Source: Thamnidium elegans (lineage: Eukaryota > Mucoromycota > Mucoromycetes > Mucorales > Mucoraceae). From it: a DNA stretch of 64,000 nt. Under the pieces are notes generated by a model. It saw only the letters and a list, made by a program, of their open reading frames with translations. It had not been told where the DNA came from and ran no database searches. The stretch spans positions 310,001-374,000 of the forward strand of contig JAIXMG010000004.1 of the NCBI GenBank assembly GCA_025201345.1, in the 5' to 3' direction. This document shows positions 1 through 12,400 of this stretch, one piece after another; positions within the stretch are counted from its first letter, which is position 1; each line of letters opens with the position of its first letter. A program made the position numbers and the translations under genes.

Positions 1-1390
1 AGACATTTTTTTCCGAAAAAGTCAGCTTCTTTCTCCCCCACTTTACTTATGCAAGAAAAGAAGGGTCTTTTTTCTATCAATCGAAAGGTTTTACATGAAA
101 CTTTGATTATTACGTAAGGCGACCCTTCTTCTATGAAACATACTCTGACCATGCGCTTACATCTATTTTTTTTTTTTTTTTTTTTTTGACAGAGTGGAGG
201 ATTTATGCACACAAATAACCTTTTATTAGAATAAAATAGAAAACACAAATGTTTTTGTAATATGTTTCAGAGTGAGTTCATACAGTGATTCCACTACGAA
301 CATAAGCCGTTTTTGGGGAGGTAAACCACCGCGTTTACAGATACTAAACTAAAGCATCAGTAAAAACACCTTTGTCTTTGCTTCGAAAAACCTTGTAGGC
401 AAAGAGAGGAAAAGATCTCAAAATTAAAGCAGTAGCCCAAAAATACCACCGCACCATACCATCCAGATAACAAGATAAAACCAACAAGGGAGAACATTAC
501 CAAACGAGGGAGGATAGTACCAGCAAGTAAATACGAAAGTACCACACATAAATAACCATCAGTATAAGAAGACAAGTCATCATACGATCCATTACGTATG
601 TATTACCCAGAAGATGCTTAACAGGAATATCGTATGTAGTATCTGGCTTTGTCCAGACTTTTGATAAAAATAAAGCCTTTTGAGGCTCATAATATATATA
701 ACCGATTTTATTTGTAAGAGTCTACATCTCTGTAAAATAGCTGACAAGATTAAAAAACTTTTTTTTTTTTTTTTTGACAACTAGTCCTTTAAAAGGCATT
801 ATTTTCATGCTTATAAAGTGTAGTATTAATACATGTGCTTTCAATGGAAAAAATGTATTTGCTCTCTGATGAAACGGGACCCAAAAGTACTTGCTACAGA
901 TATATCCATGGTCAAGAGAACTTAGACGTAACTCCCCGCATTCAAACAAGGGACTTTTTTTTTTTTTTTTTTTTTTTTGTATTTTATCAGATCCAAGTCC
1001 CCTTCCCCCGATTCTCATATATTTTATCTCCTACAGAACTAGTACAATTACAAGTAAAAGATGCACTTGAAGGAAGTAGTTGTGATAAATCAGGTACAGC
1101 TACTTAATGCAGTAGTCGTTTTTTGGTTTCGAAATAATTGTATTTTTGGGACCACTATCTAAATTTCAATTCTTTTTATTTGATAGCATAGATAATCAAT
1201 AGTTATAAAAAAAAAAAGACTTGCTAATATAATAAACAGGTGTATAATTGTCACTTGGAATAAGTACCAAAAAATAAAAAATGTTTGTACCACACCTACT
1301 GCAATCGTGTGATAGCTTGATAAATTAGCAAGTTATTTATTGTCTTTGGTTTTCAGGTAAAAATCATTGTATGTGCATTTGAAAAAGAAT

Positions 1391-1421
<31 letters not shown>

Positions 1422-1516
1422 GGTACGTCATTCGTGACAACTTTTACAACGTTTAAATATAATATATATATATTTTTTTTTTTCCTTTTTTTTTTTTTAT
1501 TTTAGATCCTTTACAA
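1..1516. other. Intergenic / 5' flank, no supported gene
   Basis: I find no convincing gene here. Open frames are short, biased by homopolymer runs (T runs near 165-187, 760-775 and 955-978; a long A run near 1390-1418) and lack conserved motifs. The last ~80 bases before 1517 are T-rich and end in a TTTTAG just upstream of the TFIIF ATG, so a 5'-UTR intron acceptor is possible. Bases ~357-640 are rich in A and C on the plus strand and read as hydrophobic, aromatic-rich peptide on the minus strand; this resembles 58.1-58.6 kb in style, but I cannot show homology. Confidence 0.6.
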
Positions 1517-3943
1517 ATGTCCATTTATAATACCTCTCGTACAGACAAAAGTAAAGTACGTGCACCTGTTCGTCGTGGCGCAGGACCTTTACGACCCGGT
1601 ATGGGTGCTCAACGGTTAATGGAACAACAAAGAGCTCAACAACAAATGCAACAACCTCAAGAAGAACTTACATTTAATGAGTTTCAATTAATGTCAACCT
1701 CCAAGCGTGGTCAAAACCACTTGATGGATTTCAAATCAAGTAAAAGAGTAGAACCAAACAAGTTTGCTCGTCCAGTAAAATTGCATCGTAAAGAAACCAA
1801 TTTTATTCCTTACAGACAATATATTCAAAATTTAAATGCACAAAATGCTGCTAATGCCGCTGCTGCCGCTGCTGCTGCCGCCAAAGCTGCTGCTATCATG
1901 GCAGGTACAACTATTCCAAACGATAATACAAATAATAAAATCAATAAAAATGTTGAAGATCTTGGTAATGAAATCTCACCCGATGGTCCTCAAGTCACCC
2001 CTCAACCTCAACATGGACCTAAAACAGGTGCAGATACTTCATTAATTGCTCCTTTAGGTGGTGCTACTCGTAATAAGCAAATGTTGTTTAAAAAGAGAAC
2101 AAAGCAGATTTATTTAGCAAAGGAAGATACGAGAGAATTAAAAGAGCAAGAACATAGGCCTTGGATTTTAGAAGATTATGATTCTCATAATAGTTTCAAT
2201 GGTACTTTGGAAGGTGGACAACGTTCTGATTATATGTTTTTTGTATTATCTGTAAGTTGTATTATTTATTTATTTTGGGAAGAGAGGGAGGTTTTTTTTT
2301 TCTTTCTTACTTATTATTTAATAGGATAATGGGTTTAAAGTCATGCCTGTTGATAGATGGTACAAGTTTCAACCTAAACGTAACTTTAAAACTTTAACAT
2401 TAGAAGAAGCTGAGGAACAGGTACATATACATGTATATTTTATTTTTATTTTAATGCTAATTTTGATTTGTGTATAAAAAATAGCTGAAAAAACAACAAA
2501 AGCGTGAAAACGGTAGATGGATGATGTTGAAGCGTGAGAACGAACAAGCAGAAACCGCTGATGTTGTTCGTCCTAACAAATTAAAAGTTGTTGATACCGA
2601 TGAAGTTGCGTAAGTTTTTACTTTATCATTATTACTAGACTTTTTATTAATGCACGTTTTAAAATTATCTAGTAAGACTGGATCAGACGATGAAGGAAAT
2701 AACAGACAAGTAAAGTTTAAAAAAAAAAGTAATGTTTTTCTGTTGCCATTAAAATTAACCTTTTTTTAACCTTGTAGGATTCCGATATGGATGATCTCGA
2801 TTTCGATGATGTCTTTCAAGATGATGATGAAGCAACTGCCGAGCATGAAGTTGAAGACGAAGATGTTAAAGACAGCAAAGTAAATATGGAATATAAACTC
2901 TTTGTATTACCTTTTACAATCGAGCTAAATATTTATTTATTTATTTGCAGGACCGTGTCAAAAAAGAAATTAAAGATTTCGCTATTGGTAATCAAGAAGT
3001 CGATGACGAATATGATGAAATGGGCAAGCTCACTTCCGAAGGAAAGGTTTGTACTTTTAGAATCGATTTGAACGTATAAGAGACAAAGTTACTTATAAAT
3101 TATTGTTATAGCAAATGCGTAAATTAGTTCGTGATCTTGAAAAGAATCGTGCTTATGAAAGTGATGATGATGTTGACCCATATGCATCCAGTGTAAGTTT
3201 CTAACGAGTGTATGTATAAAGTATTATTGTAATTGATCTTATTATATTTTATTATTATTATTATTATTATTATTCAGGCCGAAGAACTTGATTCAGATGC
3301 AAATGATGAAGATGGTGAGGAAGATAACGAGAGTAAAGAAAAGGAAAAGAAAAACGCATCAGCACTTAAAAAAAAGGCAGTTGCACCACCATCGAAACCT
3401 GTTATGCCCAAAAAGGCACATACTGCCAAGGTCAAGAAGGAAGGCATGTCAAAGCCAATTGGTCGTCCCGGATCACCATCCTTGTATATTAATAAGCGTG
3501 AAAGTTCGCCTGCTGGTAGAACTGCTTCACCTGTCAGACCTTCATCTCCACTTAAGGAAGCTCGTCCTTCTTCACCATTAAACACTTCTTCTTCTTCTTC
3601 TCCATCTCGACCTGCTCACCGTGCTTCACCTACTCCTTCATCTCCATCCAAGGAGCATAGTAAAAAGAGAAAGATGAAAGATATTGCAGCTGTTAGCAGC
3701 GTTGATACTAAACACAGAAAGATAGGTAAGAGTTCTGACTTGATTACAGAACAAGAAGTGATCGACACTTTACGTGGACATCCAATGACTACCCAGGACT
3801 TCCTTATGAATTTCCGTAAGCGTATCAAGAGCAATAGTCAAAACCGTGCTATCATTACTGATTTGTTACGAAAGGTAGCTAGACGTAGCAATTCAGCTGA
3901 TCCTAGTACTCGTATGCTTGAATTAAAGCCAGAGTTTCAATAA
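1517..3943 (+). CDS. TFG1: Transcription initiation factor IIF alpha subunit (RAP74/Tfg1-like)
   Basis: Large subunit of TFIIF, which binds RNA polymerase II in the nucleus and acts in initiation and early elongation. Eight exons join in frame to 645 aa; introns are about 2252-2324, 2421-2484, 2610-2672, 2710-2777, 2880-2950, 3047-3111 and 3193-3277. The N-terminal half carries the dimerisation region, with the family-like stretch VMPVDRWYKFQPKRNFKTLT followed by EEAEEQ. The middle is highly acidic and then Ser/Pro/Lys-rich (SPS and RPSSP repeats). The C-terminus (LITEQEVIDTLRGHPMTTQD... to LELKPEFQ) matches the RAP74 winged helix that contacts the FCP1 phosphatase. A polyalanine run lies near residue 115. 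The ATG at 1517 starts a conserved basic N-terminus. Family assignment is strong; splice sites are inferred by eye. Confidence 0.92.
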
Positions 3944-3999
3944 CTTTTCTTTTTTCTTTTTTTTTTTCCTCTTTTTTAATCAGCTTGTATGGATATACG

Positions 4000-4034
<35 letters not shown>

Positions 4035-4103
4035 GGTATAACTGTTAAAATAAACATGTTTTATCAAATCATACATACTCGTGTATGTTAATATATTTTA
4101 TTA

Positions 4104-5923
4104 TTAATGTTCAGTTTGTTTAAAAGCACACATTTTACATGTTAATTCACCTCGTTTATCTCCTTGCCACATTCCTATTTTTTTTAAAAGGTTAGCTTTC
4201 TTTTTTCCTGTAAAATTTCAAAAAGTTTACCTGGAACACGTGAAGATAACGCTCTTTTACAATAAGAGCATTGGAAATGATGGATATGAAAATCATGACC
4301 TAATGCAGTAGCACAAGGCCCATCGATAATTTCTTTACACTGATGACATACTTTCGATCCTGTATTAGTACCCGTTACCTTTTTTTTCACAACAGCAGGT
4401 TCAGTTTTTATATTACTACTGGATGGACGATAAGTATTGATTTCAGGTCGCTTTACTTGAGGAGGTTCTGGCTTGTTGGTAGATAAATCTGGTTTTCTAC
4501 TAATCACAGGAGGCTTTGGTTTAATAGTAGGTGGAGCTCTAATATCTTCTTGGGGTGTTGTTACAGGTTTCTTTAAAGGCTTTGGAAATACTTTTTTCAT
4601 AGGGTTATGATAATGCTCTTCACAATAAGGTTTATTATCCTTGACTAAAAATGTACCGTTTGTAAATGGTCTCTTACAATCCTAATTTTAAAAATATGTA
4701 AGTACGTTTTTTTTTTACTTGTCTTTTTTTTGGGGGGGGGGCTTACAAAACAGTTAAAGCAATTTTTGTGCCACTCTTGATCTAACGCATTAATATACTC
4801 TCCAGAAATATATTCTCCACACCCACTACATTTTTTACCACATATCTTTAAATAATCTTCTTGACAGTATGGGTTACCTTCATGTACCATAAATGCACTA
4901 TGGTCTCCAAATGGCTTTTGACAAGTAGTGCATCCAAAATGTCCTTCGTGATAATGTTTACCTAAAGCACTAATAGCACTCTATACACAACAAAATTCTT
5001 ATCAGTTTATCATAACACACACTTTTTTTTTATATATATACATATCCACTTACATTTTCAATAGGTTCATGACAAAAATCACAATGTAAACTATACATTT
5101 TTCTATAATCCTTTCCACAATAAGGTTCGTTATCCTTTTCGTAATATTGTTCGTTTTCTAAGGTCTTGTGGCAAGTAGTGCATCTAAAGCACTGCGTATG
5201 CCAGATCTTTTCCATGGCTGAAACAACTGATCCTTCAATTGGTTTATTACACGCAGGACATTCTAAACCAGCATAAATTGGGTTTAATGTACGTACCAGT
5301 GAATCTCGGTTATTATTAGGTTTAGGTGGTCTAGGACTGTTGGGAACAGCAGGTGGTGGTGTAACAGGTGTACTGATAAAAGGTGGAAGAGGTGGAGTGG
5401 TTGGCTTCTTTTGTACAGGAGACTGAGGTGAAACATATTGTTGTTGGCGGTATGTCTTCAATGGTGGTGGTATGGTTGGTTTGTTTTGTACAGGTGAAGC
5501 GTAAGGTTGACGTTGCGTTGCTGCTGCTGTTGTTGTTGTTGTTGTTGTTACAGGCTGTTGTTCGGGTTGCTTCTGATACTGCTGCTGACGTCTTTGAGCA
5601 TAAGACCTTGGGTTTAAAGAAGCTTCAAATGCATCCGACTTGGAAGATGAAGAAAAAGATGGTTTGGTTGGGATCATTGGTTTGGGTGTCTCTGGGAAAG
5701 CTGGAGTCACTACGGGTGTTGAGTCTAATACAGTACCTGTTGCGTTACGTAAACGTTTCATTCTTTCTTGAACAGTTTCATAAGTTATTTCTTCTTCTTG
5801 TTCTTCTTCCTGTACTGACATTTGCTTCATTGGATAAACTAATTCGTTTTTTATTTGGCTGTATTCTGACTTCTTTTCTTTGTTATTGGAAGGTAAACCA
5901 TTTAAATAGTTTTCTAGTGACAT
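4104..5923 (-). CDS. LIM-domain protein, paxillin/Pxl1-like
   Basis: Four exons join to 541 aa (introns 4981-5053, 4682-4746 and 4175-4230). The N-terminal ~220 residues are Pro/Gln/Thr-rich. Three consecutive LIM zinc-binding domains follow: LIM1 begins CPACNKPIEG, LIM2 begins CDFCHEPIEN, LIM3 begins CSGCGEYISG. A proline/lysine-rich linker then leads to a fourth LIM (CHQCKEIIDG), completed only after the last 56-nt intron by RGELTCKMCA and the stop at 4104. Without that intron the protein would lose the last zinc ligands. In fungi such proteins (for example Pxl1) act as scaffolds for the actin cytoskeleton, polarity and cytokinesis. The LIM calls are direct; the paxillin-like role is inference from domain order, and a Rho-related LIM scaffold is an alternative. 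Confidence 0.85.
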
Positions 5924-6404
5924 TTTTTATTATGTAAAATGGAAGGAAGAGAAGAAAATAATAATTATAGATAGTTACCAAGTTGGTCTTTTGTCATGTA
6001 CGACATGGTATAATATTCTTTTTTAGTGTAGTAGTTTTTACTGTTTATAACCGAGGTAATAAAAGGAAAAGAAAGAAAAAGACGCGAGGGCGAATATATG
6101 CTTCTTTTTTTTTTTTCCCCAAAAAAAAAAGTATTATTTTTTTAAAGTCAAACCTTCTTTTTTAAAAAAAAAATATATGCAAAAGCGCTATCTTTCGGTA
6201 TTATTGGACTAATTGTGTCTAATATACCAAGAGTATTAAAATAAGGAAGTAGTTAACTACTAGAAAAGATAACACGTAAATCTTAGCCATGGAAATTATT
6301 AATGGCTGTACTTTTTTTTAGGTCAATGCATGAACACAATGCACATTTTTTTTTAAAAAAAAAAGCATTTATTTACTTAAAAGTATGAAAAATATAATAC
6401 AAAA
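5924..6404. other. Intergenic region between LIM gene and Tra1
   Basis: Upstream of the LIM gene and downstream of the Tra1 stop; both genes lie on the minus strand. It holds several T-run/A-run junctions (about 6104-6130, 6157-6171 and 6346-6364) and no supported gene. The Tra1 3' end must lie in the last ~100 bases. Confidence 0.6.
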
Positions 6405-9400
6405 TTATAACCAAGGCATCCAGGTACATTCCATTTGTGCCATCTTTTGAGGATTACTTGCTTGAGATATCAAATCAATAACATTTTGGTTCAAGGGTTT
6501 TCCTGTATTCAAGGTCTTTTCACGATCGGATTTACAAGACAAGAATTGAGCTTTGGTCTGTACTTGAATTACGTTTGTATTGATTCTTTCGCGGAACTGA
6601 GCGTCTGTAACTGAACGATGGTTAGCTAAATGCCATGTTGCAAGTTCATCTCTAACAAATAAACAAAGATATTGATCCAATTCAAATTCGGGTTCTGTTA
6701 AACAGCGTGCTGTTGCCATAAGAGAACTGGTGAATAAACCTTCAATACCAATAGGTGTCATAAATTCTTGAATGTTGGGCGTGAATCTGAAAGGGATCGC
6801 TTCGCCGTTACCAAACAAAGGATTTGATGCATTCCAACCTAATTTTGTTTTGTTAGTTGCTGCTGTTTTCTTTAAAATATATATGAATATGATATTTACC
6901 TGGCAAGAGTTCCGTCATCCATACATTACCGGTACTACGAGCGATCATAATCTTATGAGGCATTCTATGACCAACACTGAATATGTAAGACATCAATGTA
7001 GCTGTAGCGTATTGAGAAATGAATCGTTTACGGAGCATCCAATAATCAGTATAAGAGCTCATGGTTTTAAACAAGTACTAAATAGAGTTTAACGAGTTAA
7101 TAAACACCCTTTTTTTTAAAAAGAAAAATTCAAAACTTTACCTTGCTAAGAATATTAGAGGGAACCATATTTGTCGAGATATAATCATTAATTTCCATAC
7201 GCAAGTTCAAAAGTTCGGTCTTTTGATTAAGCATCTACATGGAAATATATTAGTTTTTTATTTATTTTTTTCGGTGCTATCAAGAAACAAACACTTACAT
7301 CTTTTTGAGCATTAATATTACTCTTGAACTTTTCAACAAAGTAAACCAAGGGGTCATCTTTATGCATGTGTACACTATCACAATGATCTTCATAAATATC
7401 GTACAAGGAAGTGTAAGAGGTATCATCTTGAACCATGCGAACATTAGGAGCGAGAGGTACGATAGTAGGTAAATGGAACACCAAATTTCGCATTCTACTT
7501 TCCTTTCTTCGTTCCAGTATATAATTCAACATACGGAACAACTGCATTAATCTTTCTTCTCTACGGAACTGACGCGCGACAGGGTTTTGAATAAGGAAAG
7601 GATGTACTGTACCATCATGTCCACGAATAGTTAAACGACGATAACAGTTTCCATAACTTCTAACAATCTCTACCTCTGGTAAGAATCTATCGATACGTAA
7701 AAAGTCATTGGCGTTATCCTTGAGCATCAAATACTGTCCAGGAATCTCTACATCGTCGAACTTTTGATGTTGGAATTCTACAAGGTAGTGACTAGACGCT
7801 TCCAATTTATGTTTACGAGGTCTGGCATCCAACATTGCTTCAAATTTATCTCGCCATAAACGTAACTTTGCAACATACTCTTCAAGATTCAATTTGGTTT
7901 TGGCAAAATCATTGACGAAAGCAGACTTCATGTGTCCAGGATATAAACTATCTGCAAATCTGTGAATATTAGCGACCGTAGCGTGCGTCAATTGGAAAGT
8001 ATCATTAGGGTTGGTTAAACGAGTTAACAATTGCTATACATAAAAAAATCGGTTAATCAACTATTTTTCTATATATATATATATATAACTTACTTGTGCG
8101 CCTTCGTTATATAACGCAACCACCAATCTATACATATCTTCATCAGCTTGAGGTTTAAATTTCAATTGAATCTGATCAACCATAGTTTCCATAGACAAGG
8201 CTAACAAAGGATATCCAGTTTTCAACATGGACATAATTTCATCCAAAGGACTTGCAACAGCAGGCGTAGGGTTAATTTGAGTTGGTAAAGGTCCTCTATT
8301 ACCTATAAAGGCGCCTTGTTGAGGAGTAGATACAGATATATTTTCGCTAGCATTACTTATAGCAGGTGAAGGTTGAGCAATAGGTGTAGATTCCTTTTCA
8401 CTTGAAGCTTCTTCCATAGCAGCATTAGAATCATTTGGTTCACTCTTTTCCTCTGGAATATCCATAGGTTCTTCCTCTTGCTTTATTTCCTGGTCAATGT
8501 CCATAGACTCGTCTTTCACTGGAGAAGACTGAGAGGCAGTGGTAGCAGTAGCTTCTTGTTGAGCTGCTTCAGCTGCCATGCTAGCTTGTAAAACACTAGC
8601 ACGTTTCAACATGTCTTCTTTTGCAGTTCTCAATTGGAAATGAAGAGCTTGAGGGTACTGCTTAGCTATACGAATCAAGATGGAACGAGCATGTCTACCT
8701 TCACGATGTTGCAGTGCAGTTAACAATTGTGGAATAAATGTGATCCAGTACCAGACAGGCCATTCACCCTTATACCCTTCTACAGCGCGAGAAATAGTTC
8801 CGTTTTGATCATCTAAACTAAGTAACCATAAAATACGTAAGAGATGTTTACGAGCCTTGGCATTCTTGTAGAGCCCAGAAGCTTGTAAGTAACAACTAAC
8901 TGCACTGTTGGCCCAAGATAAATCTTTGGGGTTTTCCTTGAATCGACGGTCATTGTATCTACCCCATTCGGCCCAGGCACGAGGTAATGTCATATCAATT
9001 TGTACAGCGTTAACATAGGCTTCGTTGGCTTCGTTATTATGATGTAACTTCGCCAAGAACATACCCTTCAGTGTGAAAAATTCAGCCTTTTGTTGATGTG
9101 TGAAATACATGAGATTTGTGTTATTGATAACATCGAGACCAGCTGTCAATTCATTAGGATTTTGATAATAACATTTAGCCTGTTCGCGTAACTTTAAGAA
9201 GGCTTCTTGAATTTCTATATTAGGAAGTGTATAAATCTTGGTAAGGTAGTTGATACAGACATCGTAAAGATGATGTTTACGAGCAACATGTGCGAATCGG
9301 TTGATAATCCAAGCCGTTTCATGATATCCACGGTAAGCATATGAATGCCCACTACTAGCATTGGTTTGACCAGCAACAGGTTGAAGTAAGGGAATCAATG

Positions 9401-12400
9401 GTAAGTAAGTTCGATTAATAGCGCTAAATATATGTTGACGCCATGCAACTAGATCACTCCATACGTTGATATCATCCCACATATTAGGTAAACGTTCACG
9501 CCATGTACCCAAAATACTACGAAGTTCAGCAGATCGTTGGTCTAAATTTTGAGCTGTAGTACTTGACAAACTTTTAAAGATTTGACTAGCTTCTGAAAGC
9601 TCCAGGTATTGTTGAAACGTTTGTAATAAAGGTAAATGACTTTGAGTGACAACAGTAGGTAAAGAGTGCCATTTACGAAGTGCTAATTGAACACCTTCTT
9701 CACAAATACGTGTGAATTCAGGAAGTTGATCTTGACTAGTTTGAGACTTTATCAGTGACAAAAATCCTTCAAAGATCTTATGACGAGGAGCAGGGAAATC
9801 AGAAAGTTGGTGCAATGATTGTTCCAACGATTCACGTTCTGCTGTCCAGTCAGATAGACGCCAAGCACATTCAAGTAACAGTCCAGTGTTATTATCATGT
9901 TTAGCCAAATCTGACAATATATCCCACTGTTGTAATTTTTGTGTACACGTAATCCAATGATCCTCCCAGAACATACTTTCAGATTCAGTATGAGCCAATA
10001 CTCCACCGCGCGCCTTGATTTGAATATTTTCGTACATATGTTGAGCTTGCTGCCACATACCACATTGTTCATAAGATACTGTCAAGTTGGTTTCTGAATA
10101 AACACTACGACGACGCCAAAGACCATAGAGCATGTCTTCTTCATTTAACGAAGAATACATTTCAGCAAGTGAATCCAAAGTTCGTTGTTGATTTACTTGA
10201 TCTTCTTTAGGCACATCAACTAATCTTCCAGTAATCACTTGCTTTTGAAGCATTTCAACAGCAGTGTGCCAGCAGTTATGAGTTTTACCCAAATACTTTA
10301 CCAAATGAGAATGTAATTGTATTGGCGGATTAGTATTTGAAATACCGGTCAGTAAAGCTTGAATCACATTGGGTCGACGCTCTGATTGCTTGGAGTGATA
10401 ATCTTTGGAAAGCAATATATTCAATACCTTGTTAATATCATGACGCTCTACACTTGAAAGTGCAGTCCAGCACATGGGGAATAAATCAACCCAGAGTTTA
10501 AATGCTGTATCATCATCTAAGTACTGTAATTGACGAATATCATCCAAAGTATCTTTAAATTGAACACCTTGTAAAGTCTTTAAAAACTCGCGATGTTTCT
10601 TAACGATATCGGCAACTGCATCTGGTACAACAGTGTCTACCTCCATTCCAGAATGTTCATCGTCGCTTTTAAATATACCAATAGGCTTTACCTTGAGAGT
10701 ATAAGGTGCAGATACATGAGTATCGATCTTTACTGACCCAATTAATAAATCCAATGCTTGATGTAACCAGAATGAATTAGCTAAGGGTTCCCAATTTTGT
10801 ACACCTAAAATATAGTTTAATCGAGTGGCTAAAGGTCGACTAATACTTTGATCAAAGATTTCCATAAATTGTGCTCGAACAATTGGGTTTTCATTTCTGG
10901 TGCCTAATAAAAAGGCCTGTTCCATACGAACAGTAAGTTCAGATCTTGCAAAGGTTGGATTGCTATAAATCTTGAGCACCAGGCTTAAGAAATCTTCTGT
11001 CAATTTAGCATTGTGTCGAGTTTCAATCGTCATCATCTTTCCAAGTAAACCAGCCTTTTCCTTTATAGTAGGAATAGGTTCTACCTTATCAAGTACCCAT
11101 TCGCTAAGCATATCAAGGATATTTCGTAAAAGTTGTACATCAGGTGATTTCTCAATTAACTGAATAAGACAAGTTAAGAACCAACGACGCTGATCTCCTA
11201 AATTTGCAATTCGCTTCTTTAAAAGAGAAAGTCCTAATATCAATAAACTAACTTGGGATTCATATGTCATGCTTGGTGCAGAATGAGAGGGTAAAGTATG
11301 TTCCTTGGTTAATAATTGAAGCATCTTAACTATGCCAGGCACATAAGGATCCAAATATTCACTTCGGCTGCTACTTGCTGCTTGTAACAATTTAAGTACA
11401 CTGTATATATTGGTCATATTCGTTAAACCTTCCTTGATAGTAATATCAATGAGAGCCATAAAAGCAACAACCTCTGGAGATTGTTCAGGTTGAGGAGTGA
11501 TAGATAAAGTGGTCTCCTCACCTTCAATCTTGACCCTTGTTTCCTCCATAGGTATATCCTCTGCCGAAGCAATCAGCTCCATCTTATTTTTGTTCACGGC
11601 TTCAATAATACGAACCAGAACAGGGTATAAAGCAGTTTGAATACGAGAGTTTTCGGATTTAATACTTGCTTCCAATAATCGATAAAGTTGACCCATATTT
11701 GTAATAACCCAGTTTGTATCACGGTAGGTAATATCCGCATTTAAAATCTCCAATGCGCTACATACACTAGATACAATCATTTCATTGGCTTCTTTAAAGA
11801 TGAGTGATCGTTCCAAGTGATTAAAGCGAACATGTACATCTGGCCATAAATCAGGTTTCAAGAATAATTTAACTAGCTCGATCGTTCTTTGTACAAGCCT
11901 CTTTTGAATCATGTCTGATGGGCTAAACACCATACAAGAAAGACGTACCAGGTATCCAACAACATTCTCTCGTAAAGTCAGACTTGGTGAATACTCTTTG
12001 GCGTTTGGTTTACTTTCATTAGTAGATACACCTCTTACTTCACCAGTAGATGTTTGAATCTGAGCTCTCTTGGTAGGACTCGTATTTTCTTCAGGCTCAT
12101 CATCAATATCCATTTTACGTTTGGTTGGTGAATAAGGTTCAGTATTAGACTCTAATTCAATACGTTTTTGTTCCCATTTAATGATCAATTCAGCCAACTC
12201 TACCGTCAACATCTTGTGTTCAGGTGTAGCGTTTTGTAAAAGTCCTAATTTAGGTAATGTGTTGACAATTTGAGGTAAGAAATGTTCTCTGTATTCAAAG
12301 AATAAATCCGAATGACGAATTAACAGTTGGTATACGTTGACCATTTGCGAAATACTATGTGTGTCTTCAACCACAACCTTACGAGTCAATCGAACCCAGG

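Noticed and set aside
3232..3277. (ATT)n stretch read as polyisoleucine before the TFIIF acidic region
   Set aside because: It is the 3' part of an intron ending TTCAG.
4184..4240. Frameshifted C-terminus of the LIM protein
   Set aside because: A 56-nt intron with a GCTAAC branch point restores the last zinc ligands (ELTCKMC) and a clean stop.
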